A stretch of DNA of 64,000 nucleotides from Pseudomonas sp. PDM18 (lineage in GTDB: Bacteria > Pseudomonadota > Gammaproteobacteria > Pseudomonadales > Pseudomonadaceae), in the NCBI RefSeq assembly GCF_014852585.1, contig NZ_JACVBX010000016.1, positions 62,001-126,000 of the forward strand, written 5' to 3'. Of this stretch, positions 38,242-48,636 are shown in pieces. Numbering within the stretch: the stretch's first letter is position 1; each line of letters starts with the position of its first letter. Under the pieces are notes generated by a model that saw only the letters and a list, made by a program, of their open reading frames with translations, searched no databases and was not told where the DNA came from. The position numbers and the translations under genes are program-made.

Positions 38242-38712
38242 ATGGGTTTTACCCGCAATCTGCTGCTGTCGGCTGTTCTGCTCGGCGCCGGGGCCCACGC
38301 CCTGGCCGCCGAGGCGGACAAGGACGCGCAGTACCGCCTGAACGAGCTGGTAGCCAGTGACCCGCAGTACCGCGACACCTGGCAATCGGTAATCAAGGAT
38401 GAGAGCCGGCTGCCCGACTGGGTGATGAACCTCAGTGGCACCGCGACGCCGATGCAGGCGGTAGACGAGAAGGGCGACAAGTACCTGGTCGGCGAGTTGT
38501 GCGAAGCGCACAACTGCTCCGCCCATCGGCTGTACGTGGCTTTTACCTGGGACAAGGACAAGGCCTACGCGCTTTACGTGAAGGTTCCGGAGAATCTTCC
38601 GGCGGACAAGTCGCCGAGCAAGCACGCCAGTTTCCGCTGGCTGGGTGAGCCGGACGATTCGGTGAAACGGATCCTCGACGACCAGCTCAAGAGCGATCCG
38701 AACTGGTATTGA
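38242..38712 (+). CDS. ivy: Inhibitor of vertebrate lysozyme (Ivy) family protein
   Basis: 156-residue periplasmic protein with a signal peptide (cleavage near HALAA). The Ivy active loop appears as CEAHNC, matching the CKPHDC disulfide-bounded loop whose His enters the lysozyme active site. Protects peptidoglycan from host C-type lysozyme and perhaps from the cell's own lytic transglycosylases. It corresponds to the second Ivy paralogue (PA5481-like) located by algB in P. aeruginosa. A long palindrome downstream may end transcription. Confidence 0.87.
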   Translation: MGFTRNLLLSAVLLGAGAHALAAEADKDAQYRLNELVASDPQYRDTWQSVIKDESRLPDWVMNLSGTATPMQAVDEKGDKYLVGELCEAHNCSAHRLYVAFTWDKDKAYALYVKVPENLPADKSPSKHASFRWLGEPDDSVKRILDDQLKSDPNWY

Positions 38713-38861
38713 CCCTAGCGGCATACAGTTTCTGAGATACGCGTACCCGGAAAGCGTACGCACGGCCAGGGGGCCGGGATGTTCGGGATGCACCAGGTCC
38801 TGAATGACCCAGGGGTACAGGGAGTACCTCCGCATCAGCGGGCCGGGCCAGGCAAAGCCTT

Positions 38862-38894
38862 CGGAACCGACGCGAGATTCTCGCGTCGGTTCCG
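38862..38894. terminator. Bidirectional hairpin between ivy and DUF3313 gene
   Basis: A 33-base perfect palindrome: CGGAACCGACGCGAGA (38862-38877) and TCTCGCGTCGGTTCCG (38879-38894) around one base. It lies 40 bases before the end of the convergent lipoprotein gene. No T run, so the terminator role is likely but unproven. Confidence 0.6.
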
Positions 38895-38934
38895 GAGCGC
38901 TTCATTTATTGCACCAGCATCAGGCCGCGGCGGA

Positions 38935-39594
38935 TCAGGGTTTGAAGTTGGCCGCGTCGCGCGCCCAGCCATCGAGGACCGGTTTGAGGTCCGTCAGATT
39001 CAGGTGAGTGCTGGTGTTCTCCAGCGTCTTGCCCGCGCCCTTGCGCACCACCTTGGCGACCGGTTTGCTGGTCGCGCCATCCAGTGCTTCGAATTCCACA
39101 TAGACCTCGGTGTCCTGGTCACGAGTGCCCATCGCCGTAGTCGTCGCCGCCACCACGAGGGCAATTGGAATCACCTCGTAGGCTTTCAGGCCTTCGGTAG
39201 AGATGTTCACCCCAGTGATCGCGGTGCGCAGCACCAGGGTATCGCGATCGGCCTGCTGGACGATGCGGTAGCGACTGCCCAGTTGCAGCTCGACCTGCTT
39301 CTTCAGGTAATCGGGGATTTCGTTAAGGGTCTTCTGATCGATGTTCTCGTTCGGCTTGGGCGGCGGGTAGTAGATAGGCCGCTCGACCAGTACCGAGCTG
39401 TAGTTCTGCAGCTTCAGGTCCGGGGCGACCCAGCGCAGCACCGGGTGGCCACTGGGGGAGGTGGCGGGTTTGAGTTGCGAATAGTCGCCGAGGAAGCCCG
39501 AGTATTGCGAGGCGTCCGGTTTCTGGCTGGAGCAGCCGGCCAGCGCAAGGGCGCCAGCGAAGAGCAGGGTGGGTACTACGTAGCGTCGCGTCAT
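38935..39594 (-). CDS. DUF3313 lipoprotein
   Basis: 219-residue protein with a lipobox (LALAGC at ~16-21). It shows the DUF3313 body: SQYSGFLGDYSQLKP near the N-terminus, then LRWVAPDLKLQNYSSVLVER, a small hydrophobic Ala/Thr segment (VVAATTTAMG) and a C-terminal FKP. The family is found in Gram-negative envelopes without known function. The residue after the lipobox Cys is Ser, which favours outer-membrane sorting. Confidence 0.85.
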   Translation of the reverse strand: MTRRYVVPTLLFAGALALAGCSSQKPDASQYSGFLGDYSQLKPATSPSGHPVLRWVAPDLKLQNYSSVLVERPIYYPPPKPNENIDQKTLNEIPDYLKKQVELQLGSRYRIVQQADRDTLVLRTAITGVNISTEGLKAYEVIPIALVVAATTTAMGTRDQDTEVYVEFEALDGATSKPVAKVVRKGAGKTLENTSTHLNLTDLKPVLDGWARDAANFKP

Positions 39595-40273
39595 AGAGCG
39601 TCCTTTTCCAGAGAGTCACCGCGTTGTGCTTTCACCACACATTCAACAACCTGTTGCTTACCCGGCTGTCGCGGCGGCCGCAGGGTATCTGGACGCTCGC
39701 TCGAAGCCGGTCGAACTTCACTGATGTCAGTCAATTCGGAGTGCTGTGGAAACGTCTTACAATCACTCGCCGATTCCCGTCAGTCGATTTAAGCGACCTC
39801 CGGGAACCAGCCACTGCAACAATGAAGAGCGGAATCCGGCGACTTATCCACAAGGCGCCTGCATTCCCGCCAGCCTTGCAGCCGACGGGCCCTTTGCCGG
39901 CCCTCGGCCATCCCTGACGGTCCCCGGACGGCGACCGTACATCCGGTAACAAGAAGCCGCGACCTGAATGTCCGACCTTCCTGACCGATCAATCCGGGCC
40001 ATTGATGGCCGATTTGCACCAAGCCTAGACGGCTTTGAAGAGCGCTGCGTGACAGGCGTTGAGGAACCTGTGTCATGCGGAAAATCAAGGGTCTCATGAC
40101 CTGGAACCAAGGTTTCAGATGCCTTTTCCTATGCCGATTGTGCATGGGGTAGGCGTTTCCGGCATTAGACGGGAAAGGGGTGGGTCGGAATCATGCGCCC
40201 CTTTTTTCGCTGGCCGTCGGCATCCCGATGGTTCGGCGACCCCGACTTCCACAAGAATCAAGGGTGACTCACT
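39595..40273. other. Long intergenic region before gltP
   Basis: 679 bases in which I see no convincing gene; short open frames lack ribosome binding sites and codon bias. It holds an exact DnaA box (39844-39852) and, at 40174-40207, a terminator-like hairpin. A small RNA or long regulated leader is possible but not supported by any recognised family. Confidence 0.5.
40174..40207 (+). terminator. Terminator-like hairpin in the gltP leader
   Basis: AAAGGGGTG (40174-40182) pairs with CGCCCCTTT (40196-40204), with one wobble, and runs into TTTTTT. It reads toward gltP, 67 bases before its start, so it would either end an upstream transcript or attenuate gltP. Confidence 0.5.
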
Positions 40274-41623
<1,350 letters not shown>

Positions 41624-41640
41624 TCCGCAAAGGTTATCCA

Positions 41641-41673
41641 CAAGGCCTCGGCATAATCCGGGGCCTTGTCGTT
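41641..41673 (+). terminator. Terminator after gltP
   Basis: CAAGGCC-T-CGG and CCG-G-GGCCTTG form an 11-bp stem with one T-G wobble and a CATAAT loop (41641-41668), followed by TCGTTT. Its left edge overlaps an exact DnaA box at 41634-41642. Confidence 0.7.
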
Positions 41674-41731
41674 TCTGGCGCCCGAGGTGCCCCTGCCGCT
41701 ATCATCGCGGCCATTCCAAGGGGGACATCGC

Positions 41732-42961
41732 ATGCTCAACGGCCTGTGGCTGGGCTTTTTCATCGTCGCGGCGGTCACCGCGCTTTCCCGTTGGCTGCTG
41801 GGTGGCGAGGCCACCGTGTTTGCCGCCATGGTGGAAAGCCTATTCGCCATGGCCAAGCTGTCCGTGGAAGTCATGGTGCTGCTGTTCGGCACCCTGACTC
41901 TGTGGCTGGGTTTCCTGCGCATCGCCGAGAAGGCCGGGCTGGTGGAGAAACTCGCGGTGCTGTTAGGCCCGCTGTTCCGCCGCCTGATGCCGGAAGTGCC
42001 CGCCGGCCACCCGGCCATCGGCCTGATTACCCTCAACTTCGCCGCCAACGGCCTGGGTCTGGACAATGCGGCCACGCCCATTGGCCTGAAGGCCATGAAG
42101 GCGCTGCAGGAACTCAACCCCAGCAGCACCACCGCGAGCAACGCGCAGATCCTCTTCCTGGTGCTGAACGCGTCGTCGCTGACCCTGTTGCCGGTGACCA
42201 TCTTCATGTACCGCGCCCAGCAGGGCGCGGTGGACCCGACCCTGGTGTTCCTGCCAATTCTATTGGCCACCAGCGCTTCCACGCTGGTGGGCCTGCTCAG
42301 CGTGGCGGTGATGCAGCGCCTGCGCCTGTGGGACCCGGTGGTGCTGGCCTATCTGATTCCCGGTGCGCTGGCGCTGGGCGCCTTCATGGCGCTGCTGGCG
42401 GGGCTGTCCGCCACCGCGCTGGCGCAGCTGTCCTCATTGCTGGGCAATCTGACGCTGTTCGGCATCATCATGCTGTTCCTCATCGTCGGCTGGCTGAAGA
42501 AGGTGCCGGTGTACGAAACCTTCGTCGAAGGAGCGAAAGAAGGCTTCGACGTCGCCAAGAGCCTGCTGCCCTACCTGGTCGCAATGCTTTGCGCTGTGGG
42601 CGTGCTGCGCGCCTCGGGCGCGCTGGAGATGGCGCTGGACGGCATCCGCTGGGTGGTCGAAGGCGTGGGCTGGGACACCCGCTTCGTCGATGCGCTGCCC
42701 ACTGCGCTGGTCAAGCCATTCTCCGGCAGTGCCGCGCGGGCGATGCTGCTGGAGACCATGCAATCCCACGGCGTGGATAGCTTCCCGGCCCTCGTAGCCG
42801 CAACCGTGCAGGGCAGCACCGAGACCACCTTCTACGTACTCGCCGTGTACTTCGGCGCTGTCGGTATCCAGCGCGCCCGCCACGCCGTGGGCTGCGCGCT
42901 GCTGGCCGACCTGTCCGGCGTCCTGGCGTCCATCGGCGTCTGCTACTGGTTCTTCGCCTGA
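41732..42961 (+). CDS. Fused SpmA/SpmB-like nucleoside-recognition membrane protein
   Basis: 409-residue membrane protein joining two Gate (nucleoside recognition) domains that are the separate spore maturation proteins SpmA and SpmB in Bacillus. The first half carries LITLNFAANGLGLDNAATPI, the second carries SGSAARAMLLETMQSHG and VQGSTETTFYVLAVYFGAVG, the SpmB hallmark. About ten hydrophobic segments. ATG at 41732 is preferred to an upstream start because of the hydrophobic N-terminus. Pseudomonads do not sporulate, so the role is presumably transport or envelope related. Convergent with the protease gene with a 19-base overlap. Confidence 0.85.
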   Translation: MLNGLWLGFFIVAAVTALSRWLLGGEATVFAAMVESLFAMAKLSVEVMVLLFGTLTLWLGFLRIAEKAGLVEKLAVLLGPLFRRLMPEVPAGHPAIGLITLNFAANGLGLDNAATPIGLKAMKALQELNPSSTTASNAQILFLVLNASSLTLLPVTIFMYRAQQGAVDPTLVFLPILLATSASTLVGLLSVAVMQRLRLWDPVVLAYLIPGALALGAFMALLAGLSATALAQLSSLLGNLTLFGIIMLFLIVGWLKKVPVYETFVEGAKEGFDVAKSLLPYLVAMLCAVGVLRASGALEMALDGIRWVVEGVGWDTRFVDALPTALVKPFSGSAARAMLLETMQSHGVDSFPALVAATVQGSTETTFYVLAVYFGAVGIQRARHAVGCALLADLSGVLASIGVCYWFFA

Positions 42962-43599
42962 AGAGCGCGAGCGTCCTTGCGCGCCGACTGGGCCTGGAAC
43001 AGCAGCCACTCGCGCTGGATCACGCTGTAGGGCACGAACACGCTCAGGCGTGACATGCCGGCGAGCTCCGGACGGTTTGCCGGTGGCCGGAAATCCGCCT
43101 GGAAACCGATGTTGATCCCCAGCAAGCGGCCATCACTGCCGATGAGTGGCCCGCCGGACATGCCCTTGGCGATCGCCGCATCGTGCACGCCATAGCGTTC
43201 ACCACTGGCCGAGCCGTTGTCGACGAAGGGCACCGGCCAGACTTTGCCCATGCTGCTCATCGGGATCAGCAACGAACTGCTGCCCAGCGCCGTGACTGAC
43301 TCGCCCGCGCGGAACTGGCGCCATTGCGGCAGCGCTCCGTCGGCCTTGTGCGCGATGAACAGCAGGTCGCAGCCGGTGCTGCAGCGATAGGCCTGGTGGC
43401 GCAGGTAAGGGGTATGGGCGGCGGTTACGGCGTAGTCCGCATTCCATTGCACCGCCGAGGCGACGATGAACCCCGGAATGGGCGGGCCGGAAAGGACCGT
43501 GAAGTAGCGATCGGTCAGGCGGCCATCGCTTTCTGGTGAAACCCAGCCGTTGCAGCCGGCCAAGGAAAACAGCAACAAAATTCCCCACAGATTTTTCAT
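42943..43599 (-). CDS. Trypsin-like serine protease lipoprotein
   Basis: 218-residue protein with a lipobox (FSLAGC at ~13-18). Chymotrypsin-fold motifs are visible: catalytic His in YAVTAAHTP, probable Asp in GCDLLFIAHK and catalytic Ser in AKGMSGGPLIG. An extra Cys pair (CSTGC) lies before the Asp. No PDZ domain, unlike DegP. Likely a small periplasmic or outer-membrane protease; substrate unknown. The long upstream region is strongly AT-rich. Confidence 0.78.
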   Translation of the reverse strand: MKNLWGILLLFSLAGCNGWVSPESDGRLTDRYFTVLSGPPIPGFIVASAVQWNADYAVTAAHTPYLRHQAYRCSTGCDLLFIAHKADGALPQWRQFRAGESVTALGSSSLLIPMSSMGKVWPVPFVDNGSASGERYGVHDAAIAKGMSGGPLIGSDGRLLGINIGFQADFRPPANRPELAGMSRLSVFVPYSVIQREWLLFQAQSARKDARALQAKNQ

Positions 43600-44025
43600 G
43601 CGAAAGCTCTCCCTGTTTTGAGAGAAAAGCTAACTGCTAATCAGGGAAATTTCTTATATAAAAATAAGATTCTTACTTGCGATATTTGGTTGGGAATTAT
43701 CTTGAATGAAGAAAGTTTCCTACATGCAGTTCTTCAAGGTATTAGATTTAGAAATTATCAAATAACTTATTTGATAATTTAAATGTTTTTATATAAATGA
43801 GAGATTGATCGTTAAACCCTGTCTTCCGACGAGCGGTATCGAAGCTTTCGCCAAGCTTTCAATTCCAGTAAATATGGGCCTTTCAGCCATTTTTCGATTG
43901 TAGAGCCGACGCTTTTACACATAGGGTTACAAATAAATCATCCATCCAGTGCTGCCTGCCGCGGATGGGGATCAGCGATTTCCCTTTAGGGAAGTCCCCG
44001 TGTAACAGCCCTGAGTGATGTTCTT
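43600..44025. other. AT-rich intergenic island with a perfect palindrome
   Basis: 426 bases between the divergent protease and citA genes; roughly 43615-43935 is far more AT-rich than the rest of the window. It contains a 29-base perfect inverted repeat, AAATTATCAAATAA (43752-43765), C, TTATTTGATAATTT (43767-43780). No coding frame is convincing. Plausible target for an AT-binding silencer (MvaT/MvaU type) or a regulator; also compatible with a transferred remnant. Confidence 0.6.
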
Positions 44026-45315
44026 ATGGCCTCGAACAAATCCAAAGCCAAAGCCGTCTTCCGTGTGGTGAGTGGCAACTTCCTCGAGATGTATGACTTC
44101 ATGGTGTATGGCTTCTATGCCACTGCCATTGCCAAGACCTTCTTTCCCGGCGATGACCCCTTCGCCTCCCTGATGCTGTCGCTGGCGACCTTCGGCGCCG
44201 GCTTCCTGATGCGCCCGCTCGGCGCCATCTTCCTCGGCGCCTATATCGACCGCCACGGCCGCCGCCAGGGGTTGATCATCACCCTCGGCCTGATGGCCAT
44301 GGGCACCCTGCTGATCGCCTTCGTCCCAGGCTACGCCACGCTCGGTGTGGCGGCGCCACTGCTGGTGCTGTTCGGCCGGCTACTGCAGGGTTTCTCCGCT
44401 GGCGTGGAGCTGGGCGGCGTGTCGGTGTACTTGGCGGAAATCGCCACTCCCGGCAAGCGCGGCTTCTTCGTCAGCTGGCAGTCGGCGAGCCAACAGGTCG
44501 CGGTGGTCTTTGCCGGCCTGCTGGGCGTGATCCTCAACCACTGGCTGAGCCCGCAGGACATGGGCGAGTGGGGCTGGCGCGTGCCCTTCTTCGTCGGCTG
44601 CCTGATCGTCCCGGCGCTGTTCATCATCCGCCGGTCGCTGGAAGAAACCCCCGAGTTCCAGCAGCGCAAGCATCGTCCGACCCTGAGCCAGGTGCTGCGC
44701 TCCATCGGCCAGAACTTCGGCCTGGTGCTGGCCGGTACCGCCATGGTGGTGATGACCACCGTGTCCTTCTACCTGATCACCGCCTATACCCCGACCTTCG
44801 GCAAGAACGAGCTGCACTTGTCGGACTTCGACAGCCTGCTGGTGACCATGTGCGTGGGCCTGTCCAACTTCATCTGGTTGCCGCTGATGGGCGCGGTGTC
44901 CGACCGTATCGGGCGCAAGCCGCTGTTGCTGGCAGCCACCGTGCTGGCGCTGGTCACCGCGTACCCGATGCTGTCTTGGCTGGTGGCCGAGCCGAGCTTC
45001 GCGCGCCTGCTTGAAGTGGAGCTGTGGCTGTCCTTCCTCTATGGCAGCTACAACGGCGCCATGGTCGTCGCGCTCACCGAGGTCATGCCGGCGGACGTGC
45101 GCACCACCGGCTTCTCCCTGGCGTACAGCCTGGCGACCGCGACATTCGGCGGCTTCACCCCGGCAGTCTGCACCTGGCTTATCCACACCCTGGACAATAA
45201 AGCCGCGCCCGGCATCTGGCTCAGTGGTGCAGCGGCCCTCGGCCTGCTCGCCACTCTGGTGCTCTTCCGCAAGGGCGCCCGCGTACGCCCCGGGGCCCTG
45301 GCTGCCAGCACCTGA
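44026..45315 (+). CDS. citA: MFS citrate-proton symporter
   Basis: 429-residue major facilitator with 12 predicted helices, of the metabolite:H+ symporter group ([20 protein letters not shown] at the N-terminus). The loop 2-3 signature is [12 protein letters not shown], with a second-half repeat at [11 protein letters not shown]. Best match by pattern is the CitA citrate carrier next to a GNAT gene in pseudomonads. A DnaA box lies at 45179-45187. Citrate as substrate is inferred from family. Confidence 0.85.
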   Translation: MASNKSKAKAVFRVVSGNFLEMYDFMVYGFYATAIAKTFFPGDDPFASLMLSLATFGAGFLMRPLGAIFLGAYIDRHGRRQGLIITLGLMAMGTLLIAFVPGYATLGVAAPLLVLFGRLLQGFSAGVELGGVSVYLAEIATPGKRGFFVSWQSASQQVAVVFAGLLGVILNHWLSPQDMGEWGWRVPFFVGCLIVPALFIIRRSLEETPEFQQRKHRPTLSQVLRSIGQNFGLVLAGTAMVVMTTVSFYLITAYTPTFGKNELHLSDFDSLLVTMCVGLSNFIWLPLMGAVSDRIGRKPLLLAATVLALVTAYPMLSWLVAEPSFARLLEVELWLSFLYGSYNGAMVVALTEVMPADVRTTGFSLAYSLATATFGGFTPAVCTWLIHTLDNKAAPGIWLSGAAALGLLATLVLFRKGARVRPGALAAST

Positions 45316-45439
45316 GGCCAGCTGCGACGTTCTGCCCCAGTACGGTTCCGGGCGGCATTGACCCAAGTCAGGCTCGCCCGGCACCGGCGGTAGAAGGATA
45401 GGGTCATCCCAATCCCTCTTCGCCAGCGGAGAACGCGTC

Positions 45440-45991
45440 ATGATGACCCACACCACCGCCGAGCTCGCAGCCCTCGGGGCTGTTGGCGCCGATCACTGGA
45501 TAGAAACTCTCGACGACGGCAGCCATGTGCTGATCCGCCCGTTGCGCGCGGAAGATCGTGAGCGCGAGCGCCTGTTCCTCGAACGCCTGTCCCCCATGAC
45601 CCGCAAATTCCGCTTCCATGGCGAAGTGAAGATCGACGACAAGCTGCTCGATCGCCTCATGGACGTCGACTACCAGACCACCATGGCCTTCATCGCCCTG
45701 ACCCATGTAGATGGTGAACTGCGCGAAGTCGGCATCAGCCGTTACGCGGCTGTGGATAACCAGCAGTGCGAATGCGCGGTGACCGTCGCCGACGAGTTCA
45801 AGCAACTGGGCCTGGGTCTTGCGCTCATGCGCCATCTGATCGACGTGGCCAAGCGCAATGGTTTCCACCAGATGTACTCGATCGACTCATCCATGGACCG
45901 CGACATGCGTGACATGGCGCGCGAGCTGGGCTTCCGCGCCCAGGTCGACCCGGATGATTCCTGCCAGGTCATTCGCCGCCTCGCACTCTGA
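45440..45991 (+). CDS. GNAT family N-acetyltransferase
   Basis: 183-residue acetyltransferase. The acetyl-CoA site is V(A)DEFKQLGLGLALMRHLID (an R/QxxGxG/A variant), and the N-terminal DGSHVLIRPLRAEDRERERL with FLERLSPMTRKFRFHGEVK resembles the GNAT domain fused to acyl-CoA synthetases (Pat/AcuA type). It could acetylate proteins or metabolites; substrate unknown. A DnaA box in-frame at 45751-45759 encodes AVDN. Confidence 0.85.
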   Translation: MMTHTTAELAALGAVGADHWIETLDDGSHVLIRPLRAEDRERERLFLERLSPMTRKFRFHGEVKIDDKLLDRLMDVDYQTTMAFIALTHVDGELREVGISRYAAVDNQQCECAVTVADEFKQLGLGLALMRHLIDVAKRNGFHQMYSIDSSMDRDMRDMARELGFRAQVDPDDSCQVIRRLAL

Positions 45992-46005
45992 AGCCTGAAG
46001 GCGTT

Positions 46006-46029
46006 CCGACGGGGTTTCAGCCCCGTCGG
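46006..46029. terminator. Hairpin between convergent GNAT and M16 genes
   Basis: CCGACGGGG (46006-46014) and CCCCGTCGG (46021-46029) form a perfect 9-bp stem around TTTCAG. It covers the M16 stop codon; no T run follows. Confidence 0.5.
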
Positions 46030-47390
46030 CGCCACAGCGCCAGCCCCAGCAGTAGCGTCAGCAACAATGCGCCCAGCGCCGCCAATGGATAGACCATGTC
46101 GTCATCCAGCAGCGGCTTCTCAATGCGCAGATAACCCTCGTCCTTGAACAACTGCTTCGCCACGTCGCTGGCGTGGGCCAGGCTGACCTTTGCCAGGCGC
46201 TTGTCCTCGTCGGGGAACTTGCCGTCGTCGAAGTCCGCCAGCGCGCCCCAGTAGTAATCCGCCAGAGTCGAATTGCCCGGTGTGCTCCAGGCCAGTTGTG
46301 CACGCGCCACGCGTTGGATGCGGGCGAAGCGCTGCGGATCGAGGCCCTCGTGGCGGATTTTCTCCACCAGATCCCTCAAGGCCGTTTGCGCCTCCTTCTG
46401 TTCATCGCGCTCGACATTCGCGTTGAGGCTCATGAAGCCTTGATTGGACCACGCGGTACGTTCGCTCCAGGGGCCGTAGGACAACTCGCGGCGTACGCGC
46501 AGCTCGGTGTAGAGCGCATCGTTCAGGTAGGCCTGCAGCAGGTCCAGCGTGGCGCCATCGGCATCCTCTGGTTCGGGGAATATCCAGTGCAGGACCGCGC
46601 TTTCGCCGAACAACCCGGTGGTCAGGCTGCGCTGGCGCTCGGCGCCGCTCTTCATCTGCGGCAGATCGCGGCGTTCGGGCGTGTCGTGATCCACCAGGGC
46701 GCCGTAGGTGCGGCCTAGGTAAACCGGCAGGCGCGGGTCGAGATCTCCGACGATGATCAGGGTCATGTTGCTGGGGACGTACCAGTCCTTGCGCAGCTGC
46801 TCCAGCTGGGCCTGGGTGAGGTTATCCACAGGCGCGCGCTCGTCGCAGGACAGCCCCAGTTCCACGGCCAATTGTTCCTGGCCGGCGCGGCTGACGTTCT
46901 GGTGATCCAGCCAGCGCTGCAGGTGCGAATAATGGCCGCCATCCTCGCGCACCAGCACCTGCTTGGCGGAATCGATCTTGCGCTGGTCGAGCTGGGTGCG
47001 GGTGATGATTTCCAGCAGCAGGTCCAGCACCTGGCGCTGAGTGGCGGCGGGGGATTCGACGACGAATGCGGTGTCGCCCTCGCTGGTGTAGGCGTTCCAC
47101 TGTCCGCCCAGCGCTTGCATGCGCGCTTCCAGATCAGCCTCGTCGCCGCCGTCCAGGCCGCTGAAGAACAGGTGCTCCATCAGGTGCGGAAGCTGTCGGT
47201 CGCGGCAGCTGAAATCACTGAAGCCGACGCCGACGATCAGGCGGATCGAAACGTGGCCTTTCTCGCGGGTGGGTTTGAACAGCACGCCCATGCCGTTCAC
47301 CAACTGGTAGGCCTCGACCGTCTGTCGCTGGTCCGCATGGGACCAGACGCTGAGCAGCAGGGACAGCAGGGGGACGAACAACCAACGCAT
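46017..47390 (-). CDS. M16 family zinc metallopeptidase, membrane anchored
   Basis: 457 residues from ATG at 47390; a TTG seven codons earlier is a weaker choice. Signal sequence MRWLFVPLLSLLLSVWSHA, then the inverted zinc motif HLMEH in LPHLMEHLFFSGLDGG (HxxEH) with downstream Glu candidates, and an M16 C-terminal domain (TTGLFGESAVLHWIFPEPED onward). It ends with a hydrophobic helix and RRRG, a C-terminal membrane anchor. Resembles one half of pitrilysin-type proteases (PqqL-like). Periplasmic peptide cleavage is inferred. Confidence 0.85.
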   Translation of the reverse strand: MRWLFVPLLSLLLSVWSHADQRQTVEAYQLVNGMGVLFKPTREKGHVSIRLIVGVGFSDFSCRDRQLPHLMEHLFFSGLDGGDEADLEARMQALGGQWNAYTSEGDTAFVVESPAATQRQVLDLLLEIITRTQLDQRKIDSAKQVLVREDGGHYSHLQRWLDHQNVSRAGQEQLAVELGLSCDERAPVDNLTQAQLEQLRKDWYVPSNMTLIIVGDLDPRLPVYLGRTYGALVDHDTPERRDLPQMKSGAERQRSLTTGLFGESAVLHWIFPEPEDADGATLDLLQAYLNDALYTELRVRRELSYGPWSERTAWSNQGFMSLNANVERDEQKEAQTALRDLVEKIRHEGLDPQRFARIQRVARAQLAWSTPGNSTLADYYWGALADFDDGKFPDEDKRLAKVSLAHASDVAKQLFKDEGYLRIEKPLLDDDMVYPLAALGALLLTLLLGLALWRRRG

Positions 47391-47597
47391 GAGCCGTGTG
47401 CCTTGACGCAAAGCCGTGAGGATAGCGGATTGACCGGCGCGAACCCACCGCGTTCAACCTTTGTCGGGTGGCACCTTCGGTCACGCACCCTGGCTTGCAA
47501 GGTCACTGTCGCTGTCGAACCACGACACTACGCTCAGATCATCTAACCTCAGTGATGGACCCGTTGTTCGTTCCGCGTGGAGCGATCTGGAGGCTAC

Positions 47598-48554
47598 ATG
47601 CGTGTCCTGGTTACCGGCGCCGCGGGAATTCTCGGGCAGAGCCTGCTCAACGAGCTTGCCGTCCAGCATCTGGACTGGACGCTCATTGCCGCCGACATGC
47701 AGCGCATCAAGTCCCAAGGACTGCGGCCGAACATCGAGCCGGTAACGCTGGACCTGAGCGTGGCCGCCAATACGCGGGCCTGCGTGGAGCACTGGAAGCC
47801 CGATGCGATCGTCCATTTGGCCGCCGTCGTGAATCCGCCGCGGGAGATGACGCCGCAAAAGCGCCATGCCATCGAGGTTGGCGGCACCCGTGCGCTGATC
47901 GAAGCAGCGCGGGATACCGGCGTACAACAGTTGATAGTCACCAGTTCCGGCGCCGCCTATGGATTCCACCGCGACAACGCCGAATGGATCGACGAATCGC
48001 ATCCGCTGCGCGGCCATCCCCACCTGCTCCACGCCCGCTGCAAGCAGGAAATCGAGCAACTGCTGGCCAACGCGCGGGAGCGTTATCCACAGCTCAAGCA
48101 GCTGATTCTTCGCCCTGGCACCATACTCGGCCGGCGTGTGCATAACCCGCTGGCCGAGTTGTTTGCGCGACCCACACTGGTGGGGGTCCTGGGACATCGC
48201 AGCCGCTTCGTGTTCATCTGGGACCAAGACGTGGTGAACGTGATCCGCCAGGGTCTGGAACGCGGCAGCGAGGGCATCTACAACCTCGCCGGCGACGGCG
48301 CTTTGTCCATGCGCGAGATAGCCGGCCTGCTCAACAAACCCTACCGGCCCATGCCGGCAAGCCTGATGCGCGTGGGGTTGGGGCTCCTCAAGCCGCTGGG
48401 GCTGTCGCGCTTCGGGCCCGAACAAGTGGACTACCTGCGCTACCGGCCGGTGCTGGATAACCGCCGGCTGAAGGAAGAATTCGGTTACGAACCGCGCTAC
48501 TCGAGCCGCGAGGCGTTCTTGGCCTATCTTGCCGCGCGTGGCCCGAACGGCTGA
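47598..48554 (+). CDS. NAD-dependent epimerase/dehydratase (extended SDR)
   Basis: 318-residue Rossmann protein. Cofactor motif is TGAAGILGQS (residues ~7-16); DMQRIK follows, then HLAAVVNPPREMTP and TSSGAAYGFHRD. At the YxxxK position the sequence reads HARCKQEIEQL, so the catalytic Tyr appears replaced by His while the Lys is kept; the enzyme may be atypical. A C-terminal substrate domain contains FGPEQVDYLRYRPVLDNRRL. ATG at 47598 follows CTGGAGG. Substrate unknown. Confidence 0.83.
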   Translation: MRVLVTGAAGILGQSLLNELAVQHLDWTLIAADMQRIKSQGLRPNIEPVTLDLSVAANTRACVEHWKPDAIVHLAAVVNPPREMTPQKRHAIEVGGTRALIEAARDTGVQQLIVTSSGAAYGFHRDNAEWIDESHPLRGHPHLLHARCKQEIEQLLANARERYPQLKQLILRPGTILGRRVHNPLAELFARPTLVGVLGHRSRFVFIWDQDVVNVIRQGLERGSEGIYNLAGDGALSMREIAGLLNKPYRPMPASLMRVGLGLLKPLGLSRFGPEQVDYLRYRPVLDNRRLKEEFGYEPRYSSREAFLAYLAARGPNG

Positions 48555-48636
48555 TACCGGCCTTGTGGAAAACCTGTAGACAAATCTGTTGAAAAGCCTG
48601 TGATCCACCCTCTGGAGTCAGCCCCCGGAAGGGCTA

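Noticed and set aside
39624-39949. Short plus-strand open frames in the gltP leader region
   Set aside because: No ribosome binding site, no codon bias, and no recognisable protein pattern.
43752-43780. Reading the AT-rich palindrome as a Fur box or terminator
   Set aside because: It does not match the GATAAT-based Fur consensus, and both flanking genes read away from it, so a terminator role makes little sense.
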